Shown in pieces: positions 13,985 through 24,300 of a stretch of DNA of 64,000 bases; position 1 is the stretch's first letter, and each line of letters opens with the position of its first letter. Position numbers and translations under genes: made by a program. Source of the stretch: Rhodocyclales bacterium (GTDB taxonomy: Bacteria; Pseudomonadota; Gammaproteobacteria; Burkholderiales; Rhodocyclaceae); the NCBI GenBank assembly GCA_026399435.1, contig JAPLQX010000027.1, positions 25,175-89,174 of the forward strand, given 5' to 3'. The notes beneath the pieces are model-generated. The model was not told the origin of the DNA. It searched no databases and saw only the letters and a program-made list of their open reading frames with translations.

Positions 13985-14565
13985 TTCTTCCCTTGTACCG
14001 GCGCCGGCTTGGCTGCGGCCGCACTCTGACGCGTGATCTGGGTGGTGATGCTGAACGCATTGAGGCGCCGGTTGGCCACCACCTCGGCCCTGGTCTCGAT
14101 CAGGGTTGAATTCTCGAGCAGAGGCGACTCATCGAGATTGTTCATCAGGGTAGTTATCCGCGCATTCGACTGCGCATAACCGGTAATGGTTATTCTTGGC
14201 CCGGCTTGCACCAGGGTGCGCAAATAGATGCCTTCCGGCACCTGCTTTGCCAACTCATTGAACAAGTGCACAATTTCCGTGCGGTTGGCCTGCAGCGCCT
14301 CGATCACCCGCTTGCGAGCCAACAGAGCGTTGGTCTGCTCCTGGATTTTCTTGATTTCGTCAATTTCCTTGTCGAGACTGGCGGTTTCGCGCTTGAGGAA
14401 TTCATTCGTCTCGTTCTGCACGGCAATCTGGCGATTGATCAGCGAGAAGCCGAGGAACCAGATCAATGCGACCAGCAGGGACACCAATCCCAGCAGGACA
14501 TAGAACTGCTGGCGTCGTCCCTTGCGCTTCTCCTCACGATGGGGAAGGAGATTGATCCGGATCAT
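13981..14565 (-). CDS. pilN: Type IV pilus inner-membrane protein PilN
   Basis: PilN binds cytoplasmic PilM through its conserved N-terminus and pairs with PilO in the membrane. The start at 14565 gives I-R-I-N-L-L-P-H-R-E-E, the diagnostic PilM-binding motif; the open frame upstream lies inside pilM. One membrane segment (FYVLLGLVSLLVALIWFLGF) is followed by a coiled coil and a small periplasmic domain. The start overlaps the pilM stop by 4 bases (ATGA). It encodes 194 aa. Confidence 0.96.
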   Translation of the reverse strand: MIRINLLPHREEKRKGRRQQFYVLLGLVSLLVALIWFLGFSLINRQIAVQNETNEFLKRETASLDKEIDEIKKIQEQTNALLARKRVIEALQANRTEIVHLFNELAKQVPEGIYLRTLVQAGPRITITGYAQSNARITTLMNNLDESPLLENSTLIETRAEVVANRRLNAFSITTQITRQSAAAAKPAPVQGKK

Positions 14566-15653
14566 TGATCGAACTTCCTGAGAGCCAGCCCGCAAGCCAC
14601 CATCAGAGATGGCGCGTCTGCAGCGAGCTGCTTGGCGCGGATGCGCGGCGAAATCGCCATCCCGGCAAATGGATCGGCCAAAATCGTATTGACGTTGGTA
14701 CGCTGACCGACGATTTCCGCTACACCCGGAACCAGCGCCGATCCGCCGGCAAGAATGATGTGATGCACTTCGTTGAACGGCGTTGAGGTGAAGAAGAACT
14801 GCAGCGCGCGCGCGACTTCCTGCGCCATGTTTTCAATGAAGGGATGAAGAATTTCTGCTTCGTAGTTGTCGGGCGGCGTGCCCGAACGCTTCAGGTTCTC
14901 GGCTTCCTCCGGGCCCATGCCGTAGGCGCGCATGATCTCCTCGGTGAGTTGCGCCCCGCCGAAAGCCTGCTCGCGCGCATAGAGCTGCTGATCGTCCTTC
15001 ATGATGGTGACCTTCATGGCCGAGGCGCCCACATCCACCAGCGCCACGATCTGGCCCACCCCTTCACGAGGAAGCTGCTTGGTCACCAGTTCGTACGCGG
15101 CCTGGGTCGCGTAGGCCTCGACATCCATCACCACCGGCTTCAGCTCGGCCACTTCCGCAGCGGCGACGCGGTCTTCTACCTTCTCCTTGCGGGACGCTGC
15201 CAGCAATACCTCAACGTCGTCGGGGCTCGAGGGTGCCGGACCGATCACCTGGAAATCGAGATTGACCTCCTCCAGAGCAAACGGGATGTACTGATTGGCT
15301 TCCGATTCGACCTGGACCTCCATCTCCTGCTCGCGCAGACTCGCGGGCAGTGAAATCTTCTTGGTGATCACCGCAGAAGTCGGCAGTGCCATGGCGATAA
15401 AACGCGTCGAGGTGCCCAGTCGCTTCCAGCAACGCTGAAGTGCTTCGGCCACAACATCAAGCGATGCCAGGTTGCCATCGACCACGGCATCCTTGGGCAA
15501 TGGCTCGATCGCGTAGCGCTCAACCCGCGGCTGCCCCTTGCCGGCATCTACCAACTCGACCATTTTGATGGCGGTCGAGCTGATATCCACACCGATCAGC
15601 GGACGGAGCTTCGGGTTAAAGATCGACTTCAGGGCCGAGACATCGATCTGCAA
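14562..15653 (-). CDS. pilM: Type IV pilus actin-like ATPase PilM
   Basis: PilM is an actin-fold cytoplasmic protein that docks the PilN tail. The 363-aa sequence carries the ATP-binding elements GVDISSTAIKMVEL near the N-terminus, VDVGASAMKVTI in the middle, and ILAGGSALVPG near the C-terminus. The start is TTG at 15653, with AAAGGA 13 bases upstream; no in-frame ATG lies nearby. It heads the pilMNOPQ-aroK-aroB operon and is divergent from mrcA. Confidence 0.95.
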   Translation of the reverse strand: MQIDVSALKSIFNPKLRPLIGVDISSTAIKMVELVDAGKGQPRVERYAIEPLPKDAVVDGNLASLDVVAEALQRCWKRLGTSTRFIAMALPTSAVITKKISLPASLREQEMEVQVESEANQYIPFALEEVNLDFQVIGPAPSSPDDVEVLLAASRKEKVEDRVAAAEVAELKPVVMDVEAYATQAAYELVTKQLPREGVGQIVALVDVGASAMKVTIMKDDQQLYAREQAFGGAQLTEEIMRAYGMGPEEAENLKRSGTPPDNYEAEILHPFIENMAQEVARALQFFFTSTPFNEVHHIILAGGSALVPGVAEIVGQRTNVNTILADPFAGMAISPRIRAKQLAADAPSLMVACGLALRKFDQ

Positions 15654-15708
15654 AGAATTTTTCCTTTAAAAATATTGCGTTACGCGCTATACAGATAATT
15701 TACTTCAG

Positions 15709-15737
15709 ATGCTAGCAGCAACTATATCGCCTGTAAA
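15709..15737 (-). promoter_or_regulatory. Candidate promoter for the pilM operon
   Basis: The minus strand reads TTTACA (15737-15732), 17-bp spacer, TAGCAT (15714-15709): 5/6 and 4/6 matches to sigma-70 consensus, 55 bases before the pilM start. The surrounding 15654-15740 is unusually AT-rich for this window. Confidence 0.4.
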
Positions 15738-15786
15738 GCAAAAAGATCACGGATGAACAAGCGGAGCGTGTCTTCAGCGCCACAGC

Positions 15787-15792
15787 TATAAT
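15787..15792 (+). promoter_or_regulatory. Candidate -10 element for mrcA
   Basis: A perfect TATAAT lies 30 bases before the mrcA GTG start on the plus strand. No convincing -35 hexamer sits 16-18 bases upstream, so recognition would have to rely on other contacts. It faces away from the pilM promoter. Confidence 0.35.
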
Positions 15793-15822
15793 CCTACGCG
15801 CCGCCTTCCACCCCGTCCATTC

Positions 15823-18201
15823 GTGCCCCTTCCCGTCCTACCCGCCCCCGCTCGCTGGGCACTGTATTTCCTGCTCCTGATCGGAGGCGCTGTACTCAGC
15901 GTCGCCGCGCTGGCGGGCATTGCGCTGATCCTCATCTATCCGCAGCTTCCCTCGCTGGAAGTGCTGACCGACTATCAGCCGAAGATTCCCTTGCGCGTCT
16001 ACACCAGCGACGGCCATCTGATTGGCGAGTTCGGCGAGGAGCGGCGCAACTTCGCACACATCAAGGACGTTCCCGCAGTAATGAAGCAGGCCATTCTCGC
16101 GGCCGAAGACGAGCGCTTCTACCAGCACCCGGGTATAGACACACTCGGCGTATTGCGTGCAGCGTATTCCAATTTCGTGGGTGGTGGCAAGCGCCAAGGC
16201 GCGTCAACCATCACCATGCAAGTGGCCCGCAACTTTTTCCTGTCAAGCGAGAAGACCCTGACACGGAAACTCTACGAGATGCTGCTGGCGTTCAAAATCG
16301 AGAACAATCTCGGCAAGGACCAGATTCTCGAAATCTACATCAACCAGATCTACCTCGGGCAACGCGCCTACGGCTTCTCCGCTGCGGCACAGATCTACTA
16401 CGGCAAGCCGCTGAAGGATGTCACCGTGGCCGAGGCGGCCATGCTCGCCGGACTGCCCAAGGCGCCTTCGGCCTACAACCCGGTGGCCAATCCGAAGAGG
16501 GCCCAGCTGCGCCAGCGCTACGTCCTGCGCAGGATGCGCGAGCTTGACTTCATCAACGACGCTCAATTGAAGTCGGCGCAGACCGAAGCCCTGTACGTCA
16601 AGCGCGACGTCAACGACTTTGGCGTCCGCGCCGACTATGTCGCGGAAATGGCGCGCCAGATAGCTGCCGAGCGCTTCCCCGACGATCTCTACAGCCGCGG
16701 CCTGCGCGTGATCACGACGATAAACTTCAGCGAACAACAGGCCGCCTACCTTGCCGTGCGCCGCGGCGTCATCGATTACGACAGGCGCCACGGCTATCGC
16801 GGCGCCGAGGCCTACGTCGACCTGAAGGACGTCACCTCGGATCAGGACGAGGAACTGGAAGAGCTGCTGGCCGACTACGACGACAGCGACGACCTGCTGC
16901 CGGCCATCGTTCTGGAGGCCACGCCGAAAATGGTGCGCGCCTACCTGCGCGGCGGCGAGATCGTCAAAGTCGGCGACGAAGGACTCAGGTTCGTCGCGCG
17001 CATGCTGGACGACAAGTCGCCACCCAACAAGCGGGTGCGGCGCGGTGCCGTGATCCGCGTCCAGAAATCGGACAAGGGCATGCACATCGTCCAGTTGCCG
17101 GATGTCGAGGCGGCTTTCGTCGCCGCGAGTCCGGTCGATGGCGCGATCCGGGCGCTGGTCGGCGGCTTCGATTTCAACCGCAGCAAATTCAACCACGTCA
17201 CCCAGGCCTGGCGCCAGCCCGGCTCCAGCTTCAAGCCCTTCATCTACTCCGCCGCTCTGGAAAAAGGCTATACCCCGGCCTCCGTGATCGCGGACGAACC
17301 CGTATCGATCTCCGCCGAAGAGACAGGTTCCCAGGCCTGGGAACCGAAGAACTACGACGGCAAATACGAAGGCCCGATGACTCTGCGCACGGCACTGGCG
17401 AAATCCAAGAACATGGTTTCGATCCGCCTGTTGCGCGCCATCGGCACCCATTACGCGCAGGACTATGTGACGCGCTTCGGCTTCGATGCCGACAAGCACC
17501 CGCCCTATCTGACCCTGGCGCTGGGCGCCGGATCGGTGACGCCGTGGCAGCAGCTCGCGGCTTATTCGATATTCGCCAACGGCGGCTACCGCATCACCCC
17601 GTATATCGTGCGCGAGATCGTCGATGACAAGGGCACCGTGCTGGCCGCCACACAGCCCATGCTGGCCGGCGATGAATCGCTGCGCGCGATTGATGCACGC
17701 AACGCCTGGCTGATGGACAGCATGATGCACGACGTGGTACGGCGCGGTACCGCGACACGCGCTGCCGCCGCGCTCAAGCGGAGCGACCTGGCGGGCAAGA
17801 CCGGCACCACCAACGACTACATCGATGCCTGGTTCTGCGGCTACCAGCCGACCATCGTCGGCATCGCCTGGATCGGCTTCGATCAGCCGCGGCGCATGGG
17901 CAACGGCGAAACCGGCAGCGCGGCCGCGTTGCCGATGTGGATCAGCTTCATGGAACAGGCCTTGAAGAATGTGCCGGAGAGCTGGCAGGAAACCCCCGGC
18001 AACCTGGTGCCGATCGTCGCCAATGATCCTTCGGGCAAAACCACCAAGGAACTCATCTACAAGGAATTGCTGCCGCCTGTGGACGAGGAACAACCCAAGC
18101 AGGCCGAATCCAGGCAGCAGACACCTGCCCCGGTGCAGGACGCGAAACCGAAGGCGGTCGAAAAGCCCGCTGCCGAGAAGCCCGCCGAAAAGAAGAACTA
18201 G
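15823..18201 (+). CDS. mrcA: Penicillin-binding protein 1A (transglycosylase/transpeptidase)
   Basis: This bifunctional peptidoglycan synthase polymerises glycan strands and crosslinks peptides. The 792-aa product starts at GTG 15823 and has a short cytoplasmic tail and one membrane segment (about 13-40). The GT51 domain contains AAEDERFYQHPG with catalytic E95, GASTITMQ and KILEIYINQIYLG-like motifs. An OB-like insertion follows, then the transpeptidase motifs SSFK (S468), SKN, and KTGTT (from K659). The C-terminal about 35 residues are Lys/Pro/Glu-rich and probably disordered. It is divergent from pilM, a very common arrangement, and its end overlaps cyaY by 4 bases. Confidence 0.96.
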   Translation: MPLPVLPAPARWALYFLLLIGGAVLSVAALAGIALILIYPQLPSLEVLTDYQPKIPLRVYTSDGHLIGEFGEERRNFAHIKDVPAVMKQAILAAEDERFYQHPGIDTLGVLRAAYSNFVGGGKRQGASTITMQVARNFFLSSEKTLTRKLYEMLLAFKIENNLGKDQILEIYINQIYLGQRAYGFSAAAQIYYGKPLKDVTVAEAAMLAGLPKAPSAYNPVANPKRAQLRQRYVLRRMRELDFINDAQLKSAQTEALYVKRDVNDFGVRADYVAEMARQIAAERFPDDLYSRGLRVITTINFSEQQAAYLAVRRGVIDYDRRHGYRGAEAYVDLKDVTSDQDEELEELLADYDDSDDLLPAIVLEATPKMVRAYLRGGEIVKVGDEGLRFVARMLDDKSPPNKRVRRGAVIRVQKSDKGMHIVQLPDVEAAFVAASPVDGAIRALVGGFDFNRSKFNHVTQAWRQPGSSFKPFIYSAALEKGYTPASVIADEPVSISAEETGSQAWEPKNYDGKYEGPMTLRTALAKSKNMVSIRLLRAIGTHYAQDYVTRFGFDADKHPPYLTLALGAGSVTPWQQLAAYSIFANGGYRITPYIVREIVDDKGTVLAATQPMLAGDESLRAIDARNAWLMDSMMHDVVRRGTATRAAAALKRSDLAGKTGTTNDYIDAWFCGYQPTIVGIAWIGFDQPRRMGNGETGSAAALPMWISFMEQALKNVPESWQETPGNLVPIVANDPSGKTTKELIYKELLPPVDEEQPKQAESRQQTPAPVQDAKPKAVEKPAAEKPAEKKN

Positions 18202-18524
18202 AGCGCGATTTTGACGCCGGCCTGTTCGGACAGGGTGCGCGACAAGGCCGCCATCAATTCTTCGCCGTCGCGCGTGCCCAGCCAGCGCCCCCCCTCGGGA
18301 CGAAAGTGGTAGCCGCCCGATTTCGCTGCCAGCCAGATTTCGCGGGCGGCGCCGTGGCGATTCACAATGATCTTCGAGCCGTTCTCGAATTCGATCTCGA
18401 TCACGCCGCCCGGCTTGGTTTCAAAATCGAAATCGGCAACGTCGCTCTCGCTCGCCACCTCCAGTGCCGTCTCGATGCGCGCCAGTTCGGCATCCGCCGC
18501 TGCCATGAATTCCCGCTCGTCCAT
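18198..18524 (-). CDS. cyaY: Frataxin-like iron-sulfur assembly protein CyaY
   Basis: CyaY modulates iron supply and cysteine desulfurase activity in Fe-S cluster assembly. The 108-aa length and the motif series match: an acidic first helix (about residues 1-32), DFDFETKPGGVIEIEFENGSKIIVN, and EIWLAAKSGGYHFRPEGGRWLGTRDG. It converges on mrcA with a 4-base overlap and is divergent from lptM across 53 bp; the cyaY/lptM-lysA pairing is widespread in proteobacteria. Confidence 0.95.
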   Translation of the reverse strand: MDEREFMAAADAELARIETALEVASESDVADFDFETKPGGVIEIEFENGSKIIVNRHGAAREIWLAAKSGGYHFRPEGGRWLGTRDGEELMAALSRTLSEQAGVKIAL

Positions 18525-18577
18525 CGCGTGTTACCATCCTTTGCCTGTCGAGACACACTCAGCCACATCTATCTGCC

Positions 18578-18790
18578 ATGCGTCTGATTCCTTCATTCTT
18601 CACCGCCCTGATCGCCCTGACGGCCCTCGCCGCCTGCGGTACCAAGACCCCGCTGACACTGCCATCCCCGGCGGCGCCCGCGGCCGCCGTTACATGCCCG
18701 CAAAGCGGAATCCCATGTACGCAAAGCGCGCCGACGCCGGCTCCTGCGGTCGATAATAGCAACAAAGCCGGCACAGAGCCCGGACGATGA
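18578..18790 (+). CDS. lptM: Small lipoprotein LptM (YifL-like) of the LPS translocon
   Basis: The 70-aa product has a signal peptide with lipobox L-A-A-C20, followed by C-G-T-K-T-P-L-T-L-P, the short conserved stretch of LptM/YifL lipoproteins, which assist LptD oxidative maturation in E. coli. The rest is Ala/Pro-rich with two extra cysteines. It overlaps lysA by 4 bases; the lptM-lysA pair next to cyaY is the usual context and strengthens a call that the short sequence alone would support only moderately. Confidence 0.8.
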   Translation: MRLIPSFFTALIALTALAACGTKTPLTLPSPAAPAAAVTCPQSGIPCTQSAPTPAPAVDNSNKAGTEPGR

Positions 18791-20055
18791 GTCTGGCCGT
18801 CATGCATGAGGACGGCCTGCGGGTCGAAGGCGTTGCGCTGGCCGAGATTGCCGCGCGCTTCGGCACTCCCTGCTACGTCTATTCACGCGCTGCGCTCACG
18901 GCCGCCTACGCGGCCTATCGCGATGCGCTGCAGGCACACGGGCTGGCTCAGCGATCGCTGATCTGCTATGCGGTCAAGGCCAACTCCAATCTCGCCATCC
19001 TCAATCTGTTCGCCCGACTCGGCGCCGGTTTCGACATCGTTTCCGGCGGCGAACTGGCGCGTGTGCTGGCCGCCGGCGGCGACGCGAACAAGATCGTATT
19101 TTCCGGCGTCGGCAAGTCGCGTGCGGAAATGCGTGCGGCGCTGGAGGCGGGCATCCACTGCTTCAATGTAGAGTCGGCGAGCGAACTCGAACACCTCAGC
19201 GAGGTTGCCGGCAGCGTCGGCCGCCGCGCGCCGGTTTCGCTGCGCGTGAATCCCGACGTCGACCCGAAGACCCATCCCTATATTTCCACCGGCCTCAAGA
19301 GCGCCAAGTTCGGCGTTGCCTTCGACGAGGCCTTCGACCTCTACCGCCGAGCCGCCACGCTGCCGCATATCGCCGTGAAAGGCATCGACTGCCACATCGG
19401 CTCGCAACTACTCGATCCGGCGCCGGCCGCCGAAGCGGCCGACAAGGTGCTGGCGCTGGTCGATCGGCTTGCCGCCGCGGGCATCGTGCTGGAGCACATC
19501 GACCTCGGCGGCGGCATGGGCATTCAATATCGTGCCGACGCGCCCGCCCCTGCGGCGGCCGACTATCTCGCCCCGATGCTGAGCAGGCTCGCCGGTCGCC
19601 GCGAAAAGCTGATGTTCGAGCCGGGCCGTTCGCTGGTCGGCAATGCGGGCCTGCTGCTGACCCGTGTCGAAGTGCTGAAGCCGGGCGAGGAAAAGCACTT
19701 TGCCGTGGTCGATGCGGCGATGAACGACCTGATGCGCCCTGCCCTCTATGACGCCTGGCACGACATCGCAAGAGTCGGCGCTGACGGCACGGCGACAGGC
19801 ACGGCAATGAGCTACGAAATCGTCGGCCCGGTCTGCGAGTCGGGTGATTTCCTCGGCCACGACCGCCTGCTGGCGCTGAACGAGGGCGATCTGCTCGCCA
19901 TCCTCTCGGCAGGCGCCTACGGCATGGCAATGGCCTCGAATTACAACAGCCGGCCGCGCGCCGCCGAAGTCATGGTCGATGGCAGCGCCGTGCATCTGAT
20001 CCGTCGCCGCGAGGACGTCGCGCAGCTCTTCGCCCTCGAATCAACGCTACCGTGA
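18787..20055 (+). CDS. lysA: Diaminopimelate decarboxylase
   Basis: LysA converts meso-diaminopimelate to lysine using PLP. The 422-aa sequence shows the PLP-lysine segment ICYAVKANSN, GFDIVSGGEL, the phosphate-binding region LGGGMGIQY, FEPGRSLV, and the active-site cysteine motif GPVCESGDF, with AYGMAMASNYN near the end. Residues encoded by 19771-19795 (R-V-G-A-D-G-T-A-T) come from a copy of the dispersed 25-bp motif and sit in a loop before SYEIVGPVCE where homologues vary. Confidence 0.96.
   Translation: MSLAVMHEDGLRVEGVALAEIAARFGTPCYVYSRAALTAAYAAYRDALQAHGLAQRSLICYAVKANSNLAILNLFARLGAGFDIVSGGELARVLAAGGDANKIVFSGVGKSRAEMRAALEAGIHCFNVESASELEHLSEVAGSVGRRAPVSLRVNPDVDPKTHPYISTGLKSAKFGVAFDEAFDLYRRAATLPHIAVKGIDCHIGSQLLDPAPAAEAADKVLALVDRLAAAGIVLEHIDLGGGMGIQYRADAPAPAAADYLAPMLSRLAGRREKLMFEPGRSLVGNAGLLLTRVEVLKPGEEKHFAVVDAAMNDLMRPALYDAWHDIARVGADGTATGTAMSYEIVGPVCESGDFLGHDRLLALNEGDLLAILSAGAYGMAMASNYNSRPRAAEVMVDGSAVHLIRRREDVAQLFALESTLP
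19771..19795 (+). repeat. 25-bp motif, copy b (inside lysA)
   Basis: Matches the consensus essentially throughout (core AGTCGGCGCTGACGG then CACGGCGA). It is read in the frame R-V-G-A-D-G-T-A. Confidence 0.75.
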
Positions 20056-20071
20056 AAAGGCTGATCCGCCC

Positions 20072-21295
20072 ATGTCCAAGACGCGCACGATTCTGTTGAT
20101 TGTCGCCCTGCTTGCCGCCGGAGGCGGGACGGCATGGTACTTCACCAAATCCGGCACGTCCGCGGCCGGCAAGAAGATGCAGACGCCGCCGGTTCCCGTC
20201 AGGCTGGCCAAGGCAGTCGTCCAGGACATGCCGCTGCGACTGGAAATCACGGGCCGCACCGAGGCCTACGAGACGGTTACCCTCAAGTCGCGCGTGGACG
20301 GCCAGGTGCAGGGCGTGGCGTTCACCGAAGGCCAGCACGTGCGGCAAGGCGACATCCTGCTGCGCCTCGACCCCGCCGACTTCCAGGCCAGGCTCAATCA
20401 GGCCGAAGCCAATCTGGCCAAGAGCCAGGCGCAGTCCGCCAAGGCGAGCGCCGATGTCGAGCGCTACATTGCGTTGCGCGCCAAAGGCTTCATCTCGGAA
20501 GAAAAGGTCGGCGAGATGCGCACGACAGCGGCAGCCGCCCAATCCGTCGCCCGGGCCGATGCCGCCGCCGTCGAACTGGCGAGCCTGCAATTGTCATACA
20601 GCGTGGTCAAGGCACCCTTCGCCGGTGTGGTCGGGGCCAAGCTGGTATTTCCCGGCACGGCGGTGAAGGTCAACGAAACGGCACTCGCCGTGGTCAATCG
20701 CGTGCGACCGTTGTATGTGGGCTTTGCCGTCCCCGAAAAATATCTGCCGCTGCTGCAGGCCGGCATGCGCTCCGAAAAGAAGTCGATGAAGGCGGCGATT
20801 TCCGTTCCGGGCGTCGCTGCCGCCTGGGAAGGCAACGTGCGCTTCCTCGACAACGGCGTCGATGTTGCGACCGGCACCATCCAGCTCAAGGCCGTCCTGC
20901 CCAACGAGGATGAGAGGCTGGCCCCGGGCCAGTTCGTCAGCGTCAGCCTGGTGCTGGATACGCTGACAGGGGCCGTGGTAGTTCCCGCCGAGGCGGTGCA
21001 GCAGGGCGCAGAAGGCAGCTTCGTGTTCGTGACGAAGGAAGACGGCACGGTGGACATCCGCAAGGTCCGCGTCGGCTCGACACAACAGCGGGTCGCGATC
21101 ATCGCCGAGGGCCTCGCCGGCGGTGAAACCGTCGTCACCGAAGGCCATCTTCGACTGACGCCCGGCGCCAGGATCAAGCCGGCCGACGGCGGTCCCGAAG
21201 GCAAGACGGGAAAACCCGACGGGCCCGGGGGCAAAGCCGGCAAGCCTGGCCCCGCCGACCCAAGCAAACCCGGCGGCCCCGGCAAGCCGGACTAG
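20072..21295 (+). CDS. RND efflux periplasmic adaptor (membrane fusion protein)
   Basis: The 407-aa protein has an N-terminal membrane anchor (ILLIVALLAAGGGTAWYF), lipoyl half-motifs (KSRVDGQVQGVAFTEGQHVRQGD and LSYSVVKAPFAGVVG) around a helical hairpin, a beta-barrel and a membrane-proximal domain. This is the layout of the periplasmic subunit bridging an RND pump and an outer-membrane channel. The last 45 residues are an odd Gly/Pro/Lys/Asp-rich tail with repeated GKPG-type units, likely disordered. It is followed 9 bases later by the pump gene; no outer-membrane channel gene lies next to it. Confidence 0.93.
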   Translation: MSKTRTILLIVALLAAGGGTAWYFTKSGTSAAGKKMQTPPVPVRLAKAVVQDMPLRLEITGRTEAYETVTLKSRVDGQVQGVAFTEGQHVRQGDILLRLDPADFQARLNQAEANLAKSQAQSAKASADVERYIALRAKGFISEEKVGEMRTTAAAAQSVARADAAAVELASLQLSYSVVKAPFAGVVGAKLVFPGTAVKVNETALAVVNRVRPLYVGFAVPEKYLPLLQAGMRSEKKSMKAAISVPGVAAAWEGNVRFLDNGVDVATGTIQLKAVLPNEDERLAPGQFVSVSLVLDTLTGAVVVPAEAVQQGAEGSFVFVTKEDGTVDIRKVRVGSTQQRVAIIAEGLAGGETVVTEGHLRLTPGARIKPADGGPEGKTGKPDGPGGKAGKPGPADPSKPGGPGKPD

Positions 21296-21304
21296 GAAGC
21301 CGCG

Positions 21305-24300
21305 ATGCAGTTGCCAGAGCTGTGCATCCGCCGGCCGGTGATGACCACGCTGCTGATGGCGGCCTTCCTCATCTTCGGCATCATCGCCTACCGCGCGCTG
21401 CCGGTCTCCGAACTGCCCAGCATCGATTTCCCGACGATCTCGGTCACCGCCCAGTTGCCCGGGGCCTCGCCCGAGACCATGGCCGCCGCGGTCGCCACTC
21501 CGCTCGAAGGCCAGTTCTCGACCATATCGGGTCTCGACTCGATGACCTCGACCAGCGCCCAGGGCACCTCCACCATCACGCTGCAGTTCGCGCTCGACCG
21601 CAACATCGATGCCGCCGCGCAGGACGTGCAGTCGGCCATCGCCGCCGCGCAGCGCAAGCTGCCGCCGGACATGCCGACGCCGCCTTCCTTCCGCAAGGTC
21701 AACCCGGCGGACTTCGCGATTTTCTACATCGCCATGAACTCGACCACGCTGCCCACCTGGGTGGTCAACGAGTATGCCGAAACGCAGCTCGCCCAGCGCC
21801 TGTCGACGCTGCCCGGCGTCGCCCAGGTCAATGTCTTCGGTTCGCAGAAATTTGCGGTCCGGATACAGGCCGATCCTGGTCAGCTCAGTTCGCGCGGCAT
21901 CGGCATCGACGAGCTGCAGGCGGCCGTCAGGAATGCCAACGTCAATCAGCCGCTGGGCACGCTCGACGGCACGCGGCAGAGCTTTGCCCTGCAAGCCAAC
22001 GGCCAGCTGCTGAACGCGGCCGCCTATCGCCCGCTGACCATAGCCTGGCGCAACGGCGCACCAGTGAAGCTGGAGGAATTGGCGCGCGTCGTCGACAGCG
22101 TCGAAAACACCAAGGTCGCCGCCTGGTTCAACGACCGGCGCACCATCATGCTGGCGGTATTCCGTCAGCCGGGATCGAACACCATCGAAACCGTGGCCGC
22201 GATCAAGCGCGTGCTGCCGGTGTTCCAGGCCAACCTGCCGGCCTCGATCGAACTCCAGGTGCACTACGACCGCAGCGTCTCGATCCGCGACGCGATCAAC
22301 GACGTGCAATTCACGCTGATCCTTGCCGGCTTCCTGGTGATCCTGGTGATCCTGATGTTCCTGCGCAACCTGTCGGCGACGATCATTCCGGCGCTGGCCT
22401 TGCCGATCTCGGTGATCGGCACCTTCGCCGTGATGCAGACGCTGGGCTACAGCCTCGACAACCTTTCGCTGCTGGCGCTGACACTGTCGGTGGGCTTCGT
22501 CGTCGATGACGCAATCGTCATGCTGGAGAACATCATCCGCCACATCGAGGCCGGCGAGGAGCCGTTCGAGGCGGCGATCCACGGTGCGCGCGAAATCGGC
22601 TTCACCATCATCTCGATGACGCTCTCGCTGACCGCCGTGTTCATTCCGGTGCTGTTCATGAGCGGCATCGTCGGTCGCCTGCTGCACGAGTTCGCCGTCA
22701 CCATCTGCGCCGCGATCCTGGTCTCCGGCTTCGTCTCGCTGACGCTGACGCCGATGCTGTGCAGCCGCTACCTGAAGCACGCCGGGCCGGAACAGCATGG
22801 CCGCATCTTCATGGCCTTCGAGCGCTTCTTCGATGCGCTGCTGGGCGCCTACCGCCGGTCGCTCACCTGGTGCCTGGCGCGACCGCTGTGGGTCATGCTC
22901 TCCTTCGTCCTCACCCTGATCGCCACCGTCCTGATCTTCGGCGCGGTGCCCAAGGACTTTCTGCCCAGCGGCGATACCGGGCAGATCATCGCCTCCACCG
23001 AAGGCCCGCAGGACATTTCCTTCCCGGCCATGATGCAGCGGCAGCGCGCCGTGGCCGACATCCTGTCCAAGGACCCGGCAGTGCGGACACTGGGGTCCTT
23101 CGTCGGCGCCAGCGGCCCGCGCCCGACCTCCAATACCGGCACCCTGGTGCTCAACCTCAAGCCGCACGACGAACGCAAGGAGGGCCCCGACGAAATCATC
23201 GCCCGCCTGCGCCCCAAGCTGGCCGCCGTACCGGGCATTCGCGTCTTCATGCAAAACCCGCCGCCGATCCGCATCGGCGGCCAGGTGACCAACGCCCAGT
23301 TCCAATACACGCTGCAGGACACGGATCTCGCCGAACTCTATCGCTGGAACGACGTGCTGCTCGACCACCTGCGCCAGCTGCCCGGCTTCGTCGACGTCAA
23401 CACCAACCTGAAGAACCAGAGCCCCGTACTCGCACTCGACATCGACCGGGAAAAGCTGGCACCGCTCGGCATCAGCATCGGCCAGATCGAGGACGCACTG
23501 CAAAGCGCCTTCAGTTCGCGCCAGATATCGACCATCTACGCCGCCACCAACCAGTACCAGGTCATCCTCGAAGTTGCGCCGGAGCTGCAGGCCGACCCGG
23601 CCACGCTGGCGAAAATCCATGTCCGTTCCAGCAGCGGCAAACTGGTGCCGGTCGATACAGTGGCCCGCATCAGCCGCACAACTCAGGCGCTGACGGTCAA
23701 CCACCAGGGCCAGTTGCCCGCGGTGACGCTCTCCTTCAACCTGCTGCCCGGCGTTTCACTCGGGGATGCGGTGGATCGCATCCGCAAGATGGAGCGCGAG
23801 ATGAGCATGCCGGCCTCGCTCACCACCAGCCTGCAGGGCGCGGCGCAGGCCTTCGAAGCGTCGCTGCAGGGGCTCGGCATACTGCTGCTGGTCGCCGTCC
23901 TGGTGGTGTATATCGTGCTCGGCATTCTCTACGAGAGCTTCGTGCATCCCCTGACGATTCTCTCCGGGCTGCCCGCTGCGGGTCTGGGTGCACTGCTGAC
24001 GCTGCTGATCTTCCGCGTCGATCTGAGTCTCTACGCCTTCGTCGGCATCATCATGCTGGTGGGCATCGTCAAGAAGAACGCGATCATGATGATCGACTTC
24101 GCCCTGGAGAAGCAGCGCAAGGAAAACGTCGCTCCGGCGCAGGCGATTTTCGATGCCTGCATGGTGCGCTTCCGGCCGATCATGATGACCACCATGGCCG
24201 CGCTGGTGGGAACCCTGCCGATCGCCGTGGGCTGGGGTGCCGGCGCCGAAGTGCGACGGCCGCTTGGCCTGGCGGTCGTTGGCGGCCTGTTGCTGTCGCA

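Noticed and set aside
20594..23704. 1036-codon open frame on the minus strand opposite the RND genes
   Set aside because: The plus-strand adaptor and pump have full family motifs throughout; the antisense translation is low-complexity Arg/Ala/Gly/Asp-rich text caused by GC-biased third positions.
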